Source of the DNA: a virus | IMG/VR virus record: IMGVR_UViG_3300025853_000596 | Location: 1 to 25,234 of that record | Strand: one strand, 5' to 3' | Length of the DNA stretch: 25,234 bases | Part shown: positions 14,919-22,107 of the stretch, in pieces | How the letters are laid out: every line of letters starts with the position of its first letter | How positions within the stretch are numbered: the first letter of the stretch is position 1 | Notes under the pieces: model-generated | Databases searched by the model: none | Told to the model about the DNA's origin: nothing | Seen by the model: the letters and a program-made list of their open reading frames with translations, nothing else | Position numbers and translations under genes: made by a program

Positions 14919-15035
14919 CTATTTGTTTTCTATATATTTAATACAATCTAATTTACTACCTTGAAACAATACGGTTGTATTTTCGTCTATAACTTGATAT
15001 ACGTCATTAAATTCATATAAACCTACTATTTCCAT
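14919..15035 (-). CDS. Small unknown protein, 38 residues
   Basis: ATG 15035 to TAG 14919, 2 nt before the RecE-like start. The peptide begins MEIVGLYEFNDVYQVIDENT and ends KLDCIKYIENK. It is acidic with alternating hydrophobic residues. The 16 bases at its start (15033-15048) are repeated exactly at the start of the next gene (14914-14929). Very short; accepted because of tight packing and shared leader. Confidence 0.5.
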   Translation of the reverse strand: MEIVGLYEFNDVYQVIDENTTVLFQGSKLDCIKYIENK

Positions 15036-15047
15036 ATCTATTTGTTT

Positions 15048-15245
15048 TTAAAGGTTAATGTACCATCCACTATTCAACTCTTTGTTTAATCTTTCTTCAC
15101 CCTTTTTTGTGAAAAAGTTTCTCTCAAATTCCCCAAAGGTGTGATAGTCTTTTAATTTGTCAATACATTCTTTGACTGTTTCCCCACTTGTGAAAGTCTC
15201 ACGCTGACCGCAGTCACTTTCAATGCGTAATTGATACTTTGCCAT
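15048..15245 (-). CDS. Small unknown protein, 65 residues
   Basis: The product starts MAKYQLRIESDCGQRETFTS and continues GETVKECIDKLKDYHTFGEF, ending in NSGWYINL. A beta strand, helix and strand order is likely. It lies 3 nt from the upstream small gene and 12 nt from the next. No family is recognised; position within the recombination module suggests an accessory role. Confidence 0.65.
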   Translation of the reverse strand: MAKYQLRIESDCGQRETFTSGETVKECIDKLKDYHTFGEFERNFFTKKGEERLNKELNSGWYINL

Positions 15246-15248
15246 AAT

Positions 15249-15368
15249 TTATAAATTATTTTCGCAGATGTAATCTGTTTGTTCTTTTAAAATTTGTTGA
15301 AGTTTTTCGTTTTGTTGTCGTAATGCCTCAACTTGCATTGTTAAAAATTCAATAAGTTTGTTTTCCAC
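15249..15368 (-). CDS. Small coiled-coil protein, 39 residues, probable GTG start
   Basis: From GTG 15368 to TAA 15249. The peptide contains NKLIEFLTMQVEALRQQNEK followed by LQQILKEQ, with hydrophobic residues at a/d-like spacing that would make a short leucine-zipper coil. A later ATG at 15338 would give 29 residues. It is the first frame after the terminator at 15437-15470, so it would begin a new transcription unit. Start choice is uncertain. Confidence 0.45.
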   Translation of the reverse strand: MENKLIEFLTMQVEALRQQNEKLQQILKEQTDYICENNL

Positions 15369-15436
15369 TTTTTTAAAATTTATTGTTAATATTCGCCTAA
15401 ATTAAAAAAATACTTTCAATTAAAAAAATAATTTAT

Positions 15437-15470
15437 AAAAAAAAGCGATTCCAATTTGAAACCGCTTTTT
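15437..15470 (-). terminator. Intrinsic terminator after the SSB-like gene
   Basis: On the minus strand AAAAAGCG (15470-15463) pairs with CGCTTTTT (15447-15440), with an inner TTC/GAA pairing, and the stem runs into further Ts. The symmetric A and T runs would let it work in both directions. The remaining 15369-15436 is AT-rich without a gene; TAATTTAG there is a weak -7-like box. Confidence 0.8.
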
Positions 15471-15489
15471 CTTTTTGTTTGTCAATTAC

Positions 15490-15759
15490 CTAAAAAGGCA
15501 AATCATTTTTTGGCTGACTTGGTGCCTCTTGCTCAGTTTGGGCCTCAGGCTTCCAGGTATTCACAGAAACAGAAACGTCTTTTCCGTATTGATCCGCCTC
15601 TTTTTTATCGCTAATATTTAGCTTTATGTACTTTTTACCCTCATATTCAAAAATATGTTCTTCAGGTAGATTTGAGAGATTAATTGTTACGGCTCTAAAA
15701 GTTCCAAACTCTCCCTTTACTTGTTTACCGCCTCCACAGTAGATTGTTTCTTTACTCAT
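15490..15759 (-). CDS. Probable single-stranded DNA-binding protein with SSB-like C-terminal tip
   Basis: The 89-residue product has a beta-rich core (GTFRAVTINLSNLPEEHIFE, then KYIKLNISDKKEAD and VSVSVNTWKPE), a Gln/Pro/Glu-rich flexible tail (about 72-85) and ends in NDLPF. SSB proteins end in an acidic, flexible tail with a final Pro-Phe that binds partner proteins, so the ending is informative. It is shorter than bacterial SSB and I cannot show an OB fold. It lies 7 nt after the Rad52-like gene and is followed by a terminator, placing it in the recombination unit. Confidence 0.6.
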   Translation of the reverse strand: MSKETIYCGGGKQVKGEFGTFRAVTINLSNLPEEHIFEYEGKKYIKLNISDKKEADQYGKDVSVSVNTWKPEAQTEQEAPSQPKNDLPF

Positions 15760-15766
15760 TGTTTTA

Positions 15767-16390
15767 CTATTTTAAATTAAACTTATTTACTATTTGATCC
15801 TTATAAACCTTTTTCATTTTAAAAGTTTTTAAAACTTGTTCGGCTTGTTCTTTTGTGGCTTTCAATGTTGCATTGAATTGCGATTCTGTTAGCCATTTTC
15901 TGTCGTCAGTTGGCGCCGGTTGAGTTGGCTGATTGTTAAGCTGATTAATATGCTTTGTTATATCCCAAACCTTTTGACCATTATTATCAACAACATTTGG
16001 ATAATTATTTGAAGTCTTTACTGCATCCGCCTTTAAGTAAACCATTTTTTTAGAATACAAAAATCTACCAATGCCGAATTTAACTGCTGCCCTTTTAAAA
16101 GCGTCTGAGCTTTGACCTTTTTGTGCTTCAACGTTACTTTCACTTCCGGCGTCAGATCTTTTATACTCAATACCATCTGCATAAATTGTAATCTCACAAA
16201 AAAGCATACCATTTACGGAATAATACCTATCTGACCAAATACAATGTTTATCAAGAACATCTTGAACGTCTCGACTATCAATATAAGCCACGCAAGTTGC
16301 CTGGGGCTTATGCTTACTAAAACTTTGCACCCTCCACTTGTAGGGTATTTCTTTTTTTAATTCCTGTTGAATTTGTTTTAATTCTTTCAT
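15767..16390 (-). CDS. Rad52-like single-strand annealing protein (Sak-type)
   Basis: The 207-residue protein matches the phage Rad52/Sak group: IPYKWRVQSFSKHKPQATCV at 15-34, AYIDSRDVQDVLDKHCIWSD (35-54), GMLFCEITIYADGIEYKRSD (61-80), then GQSSDAFKRAAVKFGIGRFL (92-111), which is the most diagnostic segment. The last ~70 residues are a Pro/Gln/Thr-rich linker and a basic helical end. These proteins form rings that anneal complementary single strands. It would work with the RecE-like exonuclease and SSB-like protein encoded downstream. Confidence 0.9.
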   Translation of the reverse strand: MKELKQIQQELKKEIPYKWRVQSFSKHKPQATCVAYIDSRDVQDVLDKHCIWSDRYYSVNGMLFCEITIYADGIEYKRSDAGSESNVEAQKGQSSDAFKRAAVKFGIGRFLYSKKMVYLKADAVKTSNNYPNVVDNNGQKVWDITKHINQLNNQPTQPAPTDDRKWLTESQFNATLKATKEQAEQVLKTFKMKKVYKDQIVNKFNLK

Positions 16391-16396
16391 AAAAAT

Positions 16397-16594
16397 TTAA
16401 AAATTTAAGGTTAATTCTATTCCTTGCAAATTAAATTCAGCGCCTTGTAAAATTTGCACTTCTTTAATTGTAAAGGTTTTTGGGTTTTGTAAACGTGATT
16501 TTAATGTTGGCATTGTGCAATTTAGCAATTTGCAAACATCATAACGCTTTAAATTTAGCCGTTTCATTTCGGCTTTGAAGTTGTTTTCAAACAT
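16397..16594 (-). CDS. Small HTH protein, possible Cro-like regulator
   Basis: A 65-residue product with RYDVCKLLNCTMPTLKSRL at about 17-35, which has the shape of a helix-turn-helix, followed by FTIKEVQILQG. Size and fold suit a Cro/XRE-type DNA-binding protein. It is the first gene after the tail-operon terminator and carries a promoter-like box upstream, so it may regulate the early operon it heads. No integrase or second repressor is visible, so a lysogeny role cannot be claimed. Confidence 0.7.
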   Translation of the reverse strand: MFENNFKAEMKRLNLKRYDVCKLLNCTMPTLKSRLQNPKTFTIKEVQILQGAEFNLQGIELTLNF

Positions 16595-16617
16595 ATTTCT
16601 TTTAGTTTTATTCTACG

Positions 16618-16625
16618 CAAAAATA
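16618..16625 (-). promoter_or_regulatory. Candidate -7 box for the early operon
   Basis: The minus strand reads TATTTTTG, an exact TAnnTTTG match, 24 nt before the HTH-gene ATG at 16594 and just after the terminator at 16655-16693. A TTG lies 13 nt further upstream, closer than the usual spacing, so the -33 element is weak. Confidence 0.45.
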
Positions 16626-16654
16626 AAAAAAATTTTTCAAATAAAAAAATAATT

Positions 16655-16693
16655 TAAAAAAAACCGCCGAGTAGCAAAGCTGCTAAACGACGG
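16655..16693 (-). terminator. Intrinsic terminator closing the tail operon
   Basis: On the minus strand CCGTCG (16693-16688) pairs with CGGCGG (16669-16664) with one T-G wobble, and inner AGCAGC / GCTACT pairing extends the stem. The wobble would be a C-A mismatch on the plus strand, so the hairpin fits minus-strand transcripts. Nine Ts follow. It is GC-rich against an AT-rich background. Confidence 0.88.
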
Positions 16694-16720
16694 CTGACAA
16701 ACAAAACAAAAGAAAAAAGT

Positions 16721-19027
16721 TTAATTTATTATGCTAGTTGTAGGAGTATCGTCATCATTATTTGGTAAGTGTGATTTAACTTGAAACTCTGCATTTTTAA
16801 TATTATAAGTCAATCCGTCAATTATTGTAGATTGTGGATCATAATTATTAGCAGAAAAATAAAACCATATTTTATTGTGAATAGATAAAGGCTCCCTTTT
16901 TAAATTTCTGAAAGTTCCAGTATATCTTGTTAAATACTCCCTGTAATCGTTAGAAATATTTTTTCCTAAAACTTTCATTAAATCAATACTATTTGGTTTA
17001 AATGTTATGGCTGGATAATCTTCTCGAGTTCTAAAATATCCTGATTTTTGGTCAGGTATTCTTGTTACCTTTTTAATATTTGTATTTACTCCGGTATTAG
17101 TTAATTTTGATATAAAAGTTTGATTTGATTCATCCGCTGAAGTTTTAGATTGTAATACTTGCATATTATCATAATACGTTGTATTGTAATCCGTATCGGA
17201 ACATTTAGTGTTAGATACTACAAATCTAATAATTGCCGTTGTATCTGAGCCAATATTTAAGTCAGTATCATTTAAAGCAATGTTTAAATCAACCCACTTA
17301 TTTGGCGTTGTCGTAGTTATTAAATTTGTACCTCCATAAGTTGAAGAAAATTTTCCGGTTGCAGCATCCCAAAAATACCCAACACTGCCTAGAGTTGTAG
17401 TAATTGAATATTGAAAAGTTGCTGAAACATCTGAGTTTTGTGAGTTTAAAAAGTTAAAATAGTATTTTAGTTTACAAGTAAAATCAGAATATTTTACCTC
17501 TTGCGGATTAAATACTTCAGTTTCAAATCTAAACATTTCAACAAAACCAGTTGTTGGCGCAATGCTAGTTAATTTCATTGATCTTCTACCCTTATATGAA
17601 ATTTCATCTGTTGCAATTTCTGCATAATATGGAACGTATGTTAAATCAAAAGTACAATCTACTCCAAAAGTATCTTGAAAAGGAATAGTAAGCGTATCGC
17701 CAACTAAATAGTTTTGTCCGTTGCTAGTTATTACTAAAGATTGAACGCTTCCACCTGATATTGTAGCGCTAACGGTTAAACCCGTACCGCTTCCGCCACT
17801 AGGAGAAAAACTTGTAGTTCCGTCAAAAAAACCACTTCCGGGATTGGTTATTGTAAAACCTATTGAAATAGAACTATTTTCTTGAATTTCAAAACCATAA
17901 TCGCCATATTCAAAACCTGAATTATAAAAAGCATTTTTTGTCTTTAAATAATTTCCAACAATATGAACTTGCGAGGCTGGTTGCAAATACTCTTTTGATA
18001 AACTATTTCCGGTTTCTTTTAAATCGCTTTCATTACTAAAAAGTATTTGTTTTCTGACATTTCCAATACTAGCGCCTAAATAATCATATTTTCTAAAATC
18101 AACATATTCTTTTGAGGTACTTTCATATTGAGTGGTAATTTGGTTTCTGATTCCTGTTGGCGTTCCACCTTGTTGTAATTCATTATAAATTAAATCTTTA
18201 ACGTAATAATCAAAAATATTTGTTACCTCAACAATATACCATTTGTTATATGATTGAAAAATTCTTAAATTAAATTGCTTTAGTAAAAGCTCTAATTGTT
18301 GTTTTGCGTTTAATAAAGAAAAGTCTCCAGTCATTTCATCATAACCAAAATCCAACGTTATTAAGTTTTCAAATTCAGTTGTTGTTACTGGGCCAAAAGT
18401 TCTGTATTTTATATCTGAGGCAATATAAATATCTAAGTCTAAATCTAAGTTTTGAAGTATTTCGCTAATACGTTCAAGGTTTGTGATATTTATTGGCGCA
18501 TTGTTGTTATTGTAGCCTATTGTGCTATTGAAATTGTTTAAAGTACCTAAACCATCAAAAGCGTTAAAACTAACCGCAAAAGGAGTTGAAATCATTTTTT
18601 CTTTATAACGATCATTAACTAAAAAACCCGACCAATAAATTGCCCAAACATCAGAATCGGAATAGTTATCAATAATACTTTCTAGGCAGTTAATGCTTTC
18701 AACTTGTCCGCCGTCTGAAATTACTCGGTCATTGTATTCGTCTGATTGCGTTTGCTTATAATAAACAACTACTTTGTATTCTCTTTCGTCAAACTTATAA
18801 AAATCGTCATAAGTTACGTCGTCGGTAACAAATAAATTTAATTGACATTTTGAGCCAATTATAGGATCATAAAAATTGTTAGAGGATTGCCAAGATATTG
18901 AAACCGGATTTGCGCCTCCTACCATTGGAAGTACGTCTCCGGTATAATCCTTTTTTAATATTTCAACTTTTTTTCCATATCCTAAAACATCGGAAAACTC
19001 TAGTCTATATTTTACGCCGTATGCCAT
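16721..19027 (-). CDS. Large tail tip / baseplate protein with binding modules
   Basis: A 768-residue protein encoded after the tape measure, where siphophages encode distal tail and tip proteins. The N-terminal ~350 residues (starts MAYGVKYRLEFSDVLGYGKK) are beta-rich and may form the hub-like part. From about 365 a jelly-roll-like carbohydrate-binding module seems to begin (NAFYNSGFEYGDYG) and end near TTYYDNMQV. Inserted in it at ~395-450 is a Gly-rich repeat-type unit (GGSGTGLTVSATISGG, VGDTLTI) like those in phage fibre proteins. The C-terminal ~140 residues are again beta-rich. Host-surface binding is a reasonable inference; no enzymatic motif is seen. Confidence 0.8.
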   Translation of the reverse strand: MAYGVKYRLEFSDVLGYGKKVEILKKDYTGDVLPMVGGANPVSISWQSSNNFYDPIIGSKCQLNLFVTDDVTYDDFYKFDEREYKVVVYYKQTQSDEYNDRVISDGGQVESINCLESIIDNYSDSDVWAIYWSGFLVNDRYKEKMISTPFAVSFNAFDGLGTLNNFNSTIGYNNNNAPINITNLERISEILQNLDLDLDIYIASDIKYRTFGPVTTTEFENLITLDFGYDEMTGDFSLLNAKQQLELLLKQFNLRIFQSYNKWYIVEVTNIFDYYVKDLIYNELQQGGTPTGIRNQITTQYESTSKEYVDFRKYDYLGASIGNVRKQILFSNESDLKETGNSLSKEYLQPASQVHIVGNYLKTKNAFYNSGFEYGDYGFEIQENSSISIGFTITNPGSGFFDGTTSFSPSGGSGTGLTVSATISGGSVQSLVITSNGQNYLVGDTLTIPFQDTFGVDCTFDLTYVPYYAEIATDEISYKGRRSMKLTSIAPTTGFVEMFRFETEVFNPQEVKYSDFTCKLKYYFNFLNSQNSDVSATFQYSITTTLGSVGYFWDAATGKFSSTYGGTNLITTTTPNKWVDLNIALNDTDLNIGSDTTAIIRFVVSNTKCSDTDYNTTYYDNMQVLQSKTSADESNQTFISKLTNTGVNTNIKKVTRIPDQKSGYFRTREDYPAITFKPNSIDLMKVLGKNISNDYREYLTRYTGTFRNLKREPLSIHNKIWFYFSANNYDPQSTIIDGLTYNIKNAEFQVKSHLPNNDDDTPTTSIIN

Positions 19028-19036
19028 TTTTTTATT

Positions 19037-21274
19037 TTAGTAAACTCTACCCGCCGTTTCGTTTGCTCGTTCTATTGCAATTAAAAGATCCTGACCATCA
19101 ACTCTAACCTCACCGGTAACGTTTATATTTCCTCTATTGTTTGATTTGCCTATAATAGATTGTAGTTTATTTAAAGGCGCTATAACTTCAGGATTTTGCC
19201 TTGCTCCTGGATATTCACCAACCAATCCCATTGTTGGGCCACTAATAATTCCACCATTTGCGAATGCAGTTGCACCTCCGGCAGTATTTCCTCCTGTGTA
19301 ACTACCTCCACTTCCTCCGCTACCTCGACGACCACCTCCGCCGCCGCCACTACCAATTCTTGCAGCTCCAGCCCTAAACAAACTACCTAATGCAATTAAG
19401 GCAACACCCGCAGCAATTGCAACACCAGGTGCTAAAGATTTAAAAGCAACTTTAATTTTTTTCAATGTTATACCTATTCCAATAGCTAATTTTCCTAATT
19501 GAATAGCCATCCCTCCAATACTTCCAAGAATAACATTTGATAGTTTACCCGCTAAATTGCCACCTGAAGATATTGCACTTCCTAAAGCAGCCGCCATTCC
19601 TGACGCTAAATTTTGCAATCCTCCGGTTATAACTTGTCCAACTCTTTCGTTAAATTGTGCCGTTTGTTGTAATGCGTACAATCTTGCCTCTGCTAACTTG
19701 GCTTGTTGCTCTGCCATAACAGTTGGAATTCTTTGTGTATCTGCTGCAATCATATCGCTTACAGGCGTTTGTATTCCCGCACCGGTTACTCCTGATAATG
19801 CAGAAGTTGCCATTGGTCTTGTTGAAACACCACCGCCTCCACCAACATCTGTTGTTGCGTCAGTTCCACCTCCGCTAACAGACATTTCAACCGGAACAAC
19901 AATTTTTGCGATTGTTTTTTGTTGTAAAGATTCATTAAAATTATCTACAACGGAACTACCTAAAATTGAGGCGTCTGTTTTAATTGCATCAAATGCAGCG
20001 GTAACATTATTTTTTAGGCCATCTGCTAAGTCTGAAAAGCCTTGAACAATTTTATCTTTATCAAAAGTAAAAACACCCATAATAATATCGCCAATACCCT
20101 TAAATAAAGTGATAAAATTATTTGCAAAAGTTTTTATAATAGTTGAAAAAGTAGAAAAAACAAACTTTCCAATTGCTAACATATTCTTAAAATTGGCAAT
20201 TAAAGAGTTTACTGCTAATTGTATAGGTAAAGAATTATTATATAAGTCAATAAAATAGTTTCCTATTTTTACTAAAGCGGATTTTATACCCGCCCAATTT
20301 TTATAAATTACAACTGATATTGCAGTTAATCCGGCAACTATTAAACCAATAGGCCCCATCATAACTGTTAAAGCCGTACCGATAGCCGGAGCCAAAGTAA
20401 CTAAAGTTCCTAAAACATAAAGTACTGGCCCTAAAGCCGCAGCCACACCCGCAAAAATTACAATTAGTTTTTTTGTTGTTGGACTTAGTTCTGAAAATTT
20501 TTGCAATAAGCCGTTGGCAAATGTTACTAATTTAGTAAATACCGGTAATATGATTTGACCAAACTTTGCAGATAGTTCTTTTAAAGATTCCTGAAATATT
20601 CTCATTTGGTTTGCAGCACCCCCGCTTGTTCTGCTAAAATCTCCCTGAGCGTTTGAGGTTGCTTCCATTATGAACTTATAACGCAACGCAACTTTTTGCG
20701 CTTGTGTCATTGTTTTTATATTGGCGTTCATTCCTCTCTCCATAGCAAAACTTTTTAAGTTTGCCTCAGTCATAACAATACCTAATCTTTTTAAAGATTC
20801 TGTTTCTCCGGTAAAAACACCGGCTAATGCGGTTGTTGCCTGATCAATACCTATATTTTTAAAAGACGCTAAATCTCCGGCCAAACCAACTAAAGACGTA
20901 CTCATATCAGAAGCAGCGCTTTGATTTAATCCCATTGAAGTAGCCATATCTCCAAACAAGGCGGCCATATCCAAGGCGCTACCCTCCGCAATACCGAATT
21001 GCTTTAAAGTAGTTTTTGCAAAGTCTTTAACCTCTTTTTTAGATTTACCAAAGGCAACATCTACTTTGTTCATTGATTCTTGAAAATCACTTGCAAATTT
21101 AACCGCCGCACCACCTGCAACGGCTAAAGGCAGAGTTAATCTTGTTGTTAATGACTTTCCAACGCTTTGCATTTTTGAGCCAAATTTTGATAATTTAGAA
21201 CTCGCAGAACTTAGCGCATTTGATAGCTTTGAAGAATCTCCGGTAATATTTATTTTTAAATTTTGTTCAGGCAT
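19037..21274 (-). CDS. Tape measure protein
   Basis: I use ATG 21274 (MPEQNLKINITGDSSKL); an earlier in-frame ATG at 21304 lies within the terminator region. The 745-residue protein has the expected order: N-terminal SKLSNALSSASSKLSKFGSK, the TP901-like core (ALDMAALFGDMATSMGLNQS, then LGIVMTEANLKSF), long hydrophobic helices (~265-330), and a Gly-rich stretch near 665-690. The end has FANGGIISGPTMGLVGEYPG and EVIAPLNKL, very typical of tape measures. By the usual rule of about 0.15 nm per residue the tail would be near 110 nm, which fits a siphovirus. Confidence 0.94.
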   Translation of the reverse strand: MPEQNLKINITGDSSKLSNALSSASSKLSKFGSKMQSVGKSLTTRLTLPLAVAGGAAVKFASDFQESMNKVDVAFGKSKKEVKDFAKTTLKQFGIAEGSALDMAALFGDMATSMGLNQSAASDMSTSLVGLAGDLASFKNIGIDQATTALAGVFTGETESLKRLGIVMTEANLKSFAMERGMNANIKTMTQAQKVALRYKFIMEATSNAQGDFSRTSGGAANQMRIFQESLKELSAKFGQIILPVFTKLVTFANGLLQKFSELSPTTKKLIVIFAGVAAALGPVLYVLGTLVTLAPAIGTALTVMMGPIGLIVAGLTAISVVIYKNWAGIKSALVKIGNYFIDLYNNSLPIQLAVNSLIANFKNMLAIGKFVFSTFSTIIKTFANNFITLFKGIGDIIMGVFTFDKDKIVQGFSDLADGLKNNVTAAFDAIKTDASILGSSVVDNFNESLQQKTIAKIVVPVEMSVSGGGTDATTDVGGGGGVSTRPMATSALSGVTGAGIQTPVSDMIAADTQRIPTVMAEQQAKLAEARLYALQQTAQFNERVGQVITGGLQNLASGMAAALGSAISSGGNLAGKLSNVILGSIGGMAIQLGKLAIGIGITLKKIKVAFKSLAPGVAIAAGVALIALGSLFRAGAARIGSGGGGGGRRGSGGSGGSYTGGNTAGGATAFANGGIISGPTMGLVGEYPGARQNPEVIAPLNKLQSIIGKSNNRGNINVTGEVRVDGQDLLIAIERANETAGRVY

Positions 21275-21293
21275 AGTATTAAATAAGTTGAAA

Positions 21294-21301
21294 CAAAAAT
21301 A
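21294..21301 (-). promoter_or_regulatory. Possible -7 box upstream of the tape measure gene
   Basis: TATTTTTG on the minus strand matches TAnnTTTG, 19 nt before ATG 21274 and directly after the hairpin at 21307-21336. No -33 TTG is seen because the hairpin occupies that place. In such AT-rich DNA the match could be chance. Confidence 0.3.
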
Positions 21302-21306
21302 CAAAA

Positions 21307-21336
21307 AAAAAGACGCTTTTATTTTAACGTCTTTTT
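21307..21336 (-). terminator. Terminator-like hairpin between the chaperone and tape measure genes
   Basis: AAAAAGACG (minus strand 21336-21328) pairs with CGTCTTTTT (21315-21307), a 9-bp stem and 12-nt loop, followed by Ts. The TAA of the chaperone frame (21321-21319) lies in the loop. It may reduce read-through into the tape measure gene and so set protein ratios. Confidence 0.7.
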
Positions 21337-22028
21337 ATTGGTCATTGATTGATATTTTACCATAAAAGCATCCATTTGCTCCTTTGTGGATTTAGGCTCT
21401 GCCCTTTTCTTTTTTCTTGCAATATCACTTGGCAATTCAAATAAATCTTCAGGCTTTAACATTTGAGATTTTTTCTCACATTGCACGTTGTGAATCATTA
21501 CTGCAATATAGCGTGTTTGCTCCCAATTTAAATTTATATTGTTATGATAGTGTTGAGCCATTAAAGCATTTTCTCGCCAGGTTTGCCGCCAAAAATCGTC
21601 AGGCTTTATTCCAACTAAACCAATATAATGGTCAGTTAAACTTTCAAAATTTACTTCTTCTTTGACGGCTGACGCTTTCCCTTGGCTTCTGTTTCGCCAT
21701 TTAAACTATTACCTAAAATTTTAGATTGCAACATTACCTCAACAATTTCATTTATTTTTTCTGCGTCTAATTCATCGAGCCAGGCGCCAACAGTAAATAA
21801 ATTGTAATCAATTTCGTTTCCTTTTTCTTGATCGTTTGCCAGGATTGCAGAATAAACTAAGGCTCTCAAACCCTTGATTGATATTCCGTTTTGAAAAGCT
21901 CCGCCTATTTCGGCTAAACTTATTCCTAATTGCTCGGTAAATTCCGACCAAAAATTCATTGAGAAATGTAGTGTTCTGTTTTTGTTACCAACTTTGATGT
22001 CAATGTAACCTCTTTTTTTGTTTGTCAT
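21319..22028 (-). CDS. Tail assembly chaperone GT-type fusion made by -1 frameshift
   Basis: Ribosomes that slip at GGGAAAG (21681-21675) leave the shorter chaperone frame and read 38 codons with no stop into the frame that continues to 21319, giving about 236 residues. The added part contains HYIGLVGIKPDDFWRQTWRE followed by NALMAQHYHNN, a typical T-domain segment (GL-G-x-x-P-D-x-F-W-x-x-T-W). By analogy with lambda gpGT it would bring tail tube subunits to the tape measure. The internal ATG at 21561 lies within this conserved segment, so an independent start there is unlikely. Confidence 0.85.
21651..22028 (-). CDS. Tail assembly chaperone, G-type (zero-frame product)
   Basis: The 125-residue product of normal termination. 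It starts MTNKKRGYIDIKVGNKNRTL, followed by LHFSMNFWSEFTEQLGISLA and helical segments (IKGLRALVYSAILANDQEKG, WLDELDAEKINEIVEVML). The C-terminus GETEAKGKRQPSKKK is basic and contains the slippery site. Position between tail tube and tape measure, size and helical content match lambda gpG-like chaperones. These coat the tape measure during tail assembly and are absent from the mature virion. Confidence 0.88.
   Translation of the reverse strand: MTNKKRGYIDIKVGNKNRTLHFSMNFWSEFTEQLGISLAEIGGAFQNGISIKGLRALVYSAILANDQEKGNEIDYNLFTVGAWLDELDAEKINEIVEVMLQSKILGNSLNGETEAKGKRQPSKKK
21675..21681 (-). promoter_or_regulatory. Programmed -1 ribosomal frameshift site GGGAAAG
   Basis: The minus strand reads G GGA AAG in the chaperone frame, a perfect X-XXY-YYZ heptamer and the same heptamer used by the lambda G/T genes. 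It lies 24 nt before the zero-frame stop (21651-21653). The -1 frame is open from here to 21319. Confidence 0.85.
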
Positions 22029-22051
22029 TTTTTAAGGTTTAAAATTAATGT

Positions 22052-22080
22052 AAAAAAAGCCGTCGCCAAATATTGACGGC
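22052..22080 (-). terminator. Intrinsic terminator after the major tail protein gene
   Basis: On the minus strand GCCGTC (22080-22075) pairs with GACGGC (22064-22059) around a 10-nt loop, followed by seven Ts. It lies between the major tail gene and the chaperone gene, where partial termination would favour high tail-tube expression. Confidence 0.85.
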
Positions 22081-22107
22081 GGCCCTGTATAAATAAACTA
22101 AAGTTAA

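Noticed and set aside
18898-19107. Plus-strand 69-codon frame between tail tip and tape measure genes
   Set aside because: It is antisense to the start of the tail tip gene and the end of the tape measure gene.
19196-20045. Plus-strand open frames of 64 and 162 codons opposite the tape measure gene
   Set aside because: They are antisense to a clear gene and their Ser/Thr/Cys- and Pro-rich peptides reflect the complement of its Gly/Ala-rich coding sequence.
21319-21561. Independent 80-residue gene starting at ATG 21561
   Set aside because: The frame is open and conserved-looking upstream of this ATG to the slippery site, and the ATG lies inside the T-domain motif. It is the end of the frameshift fusion.
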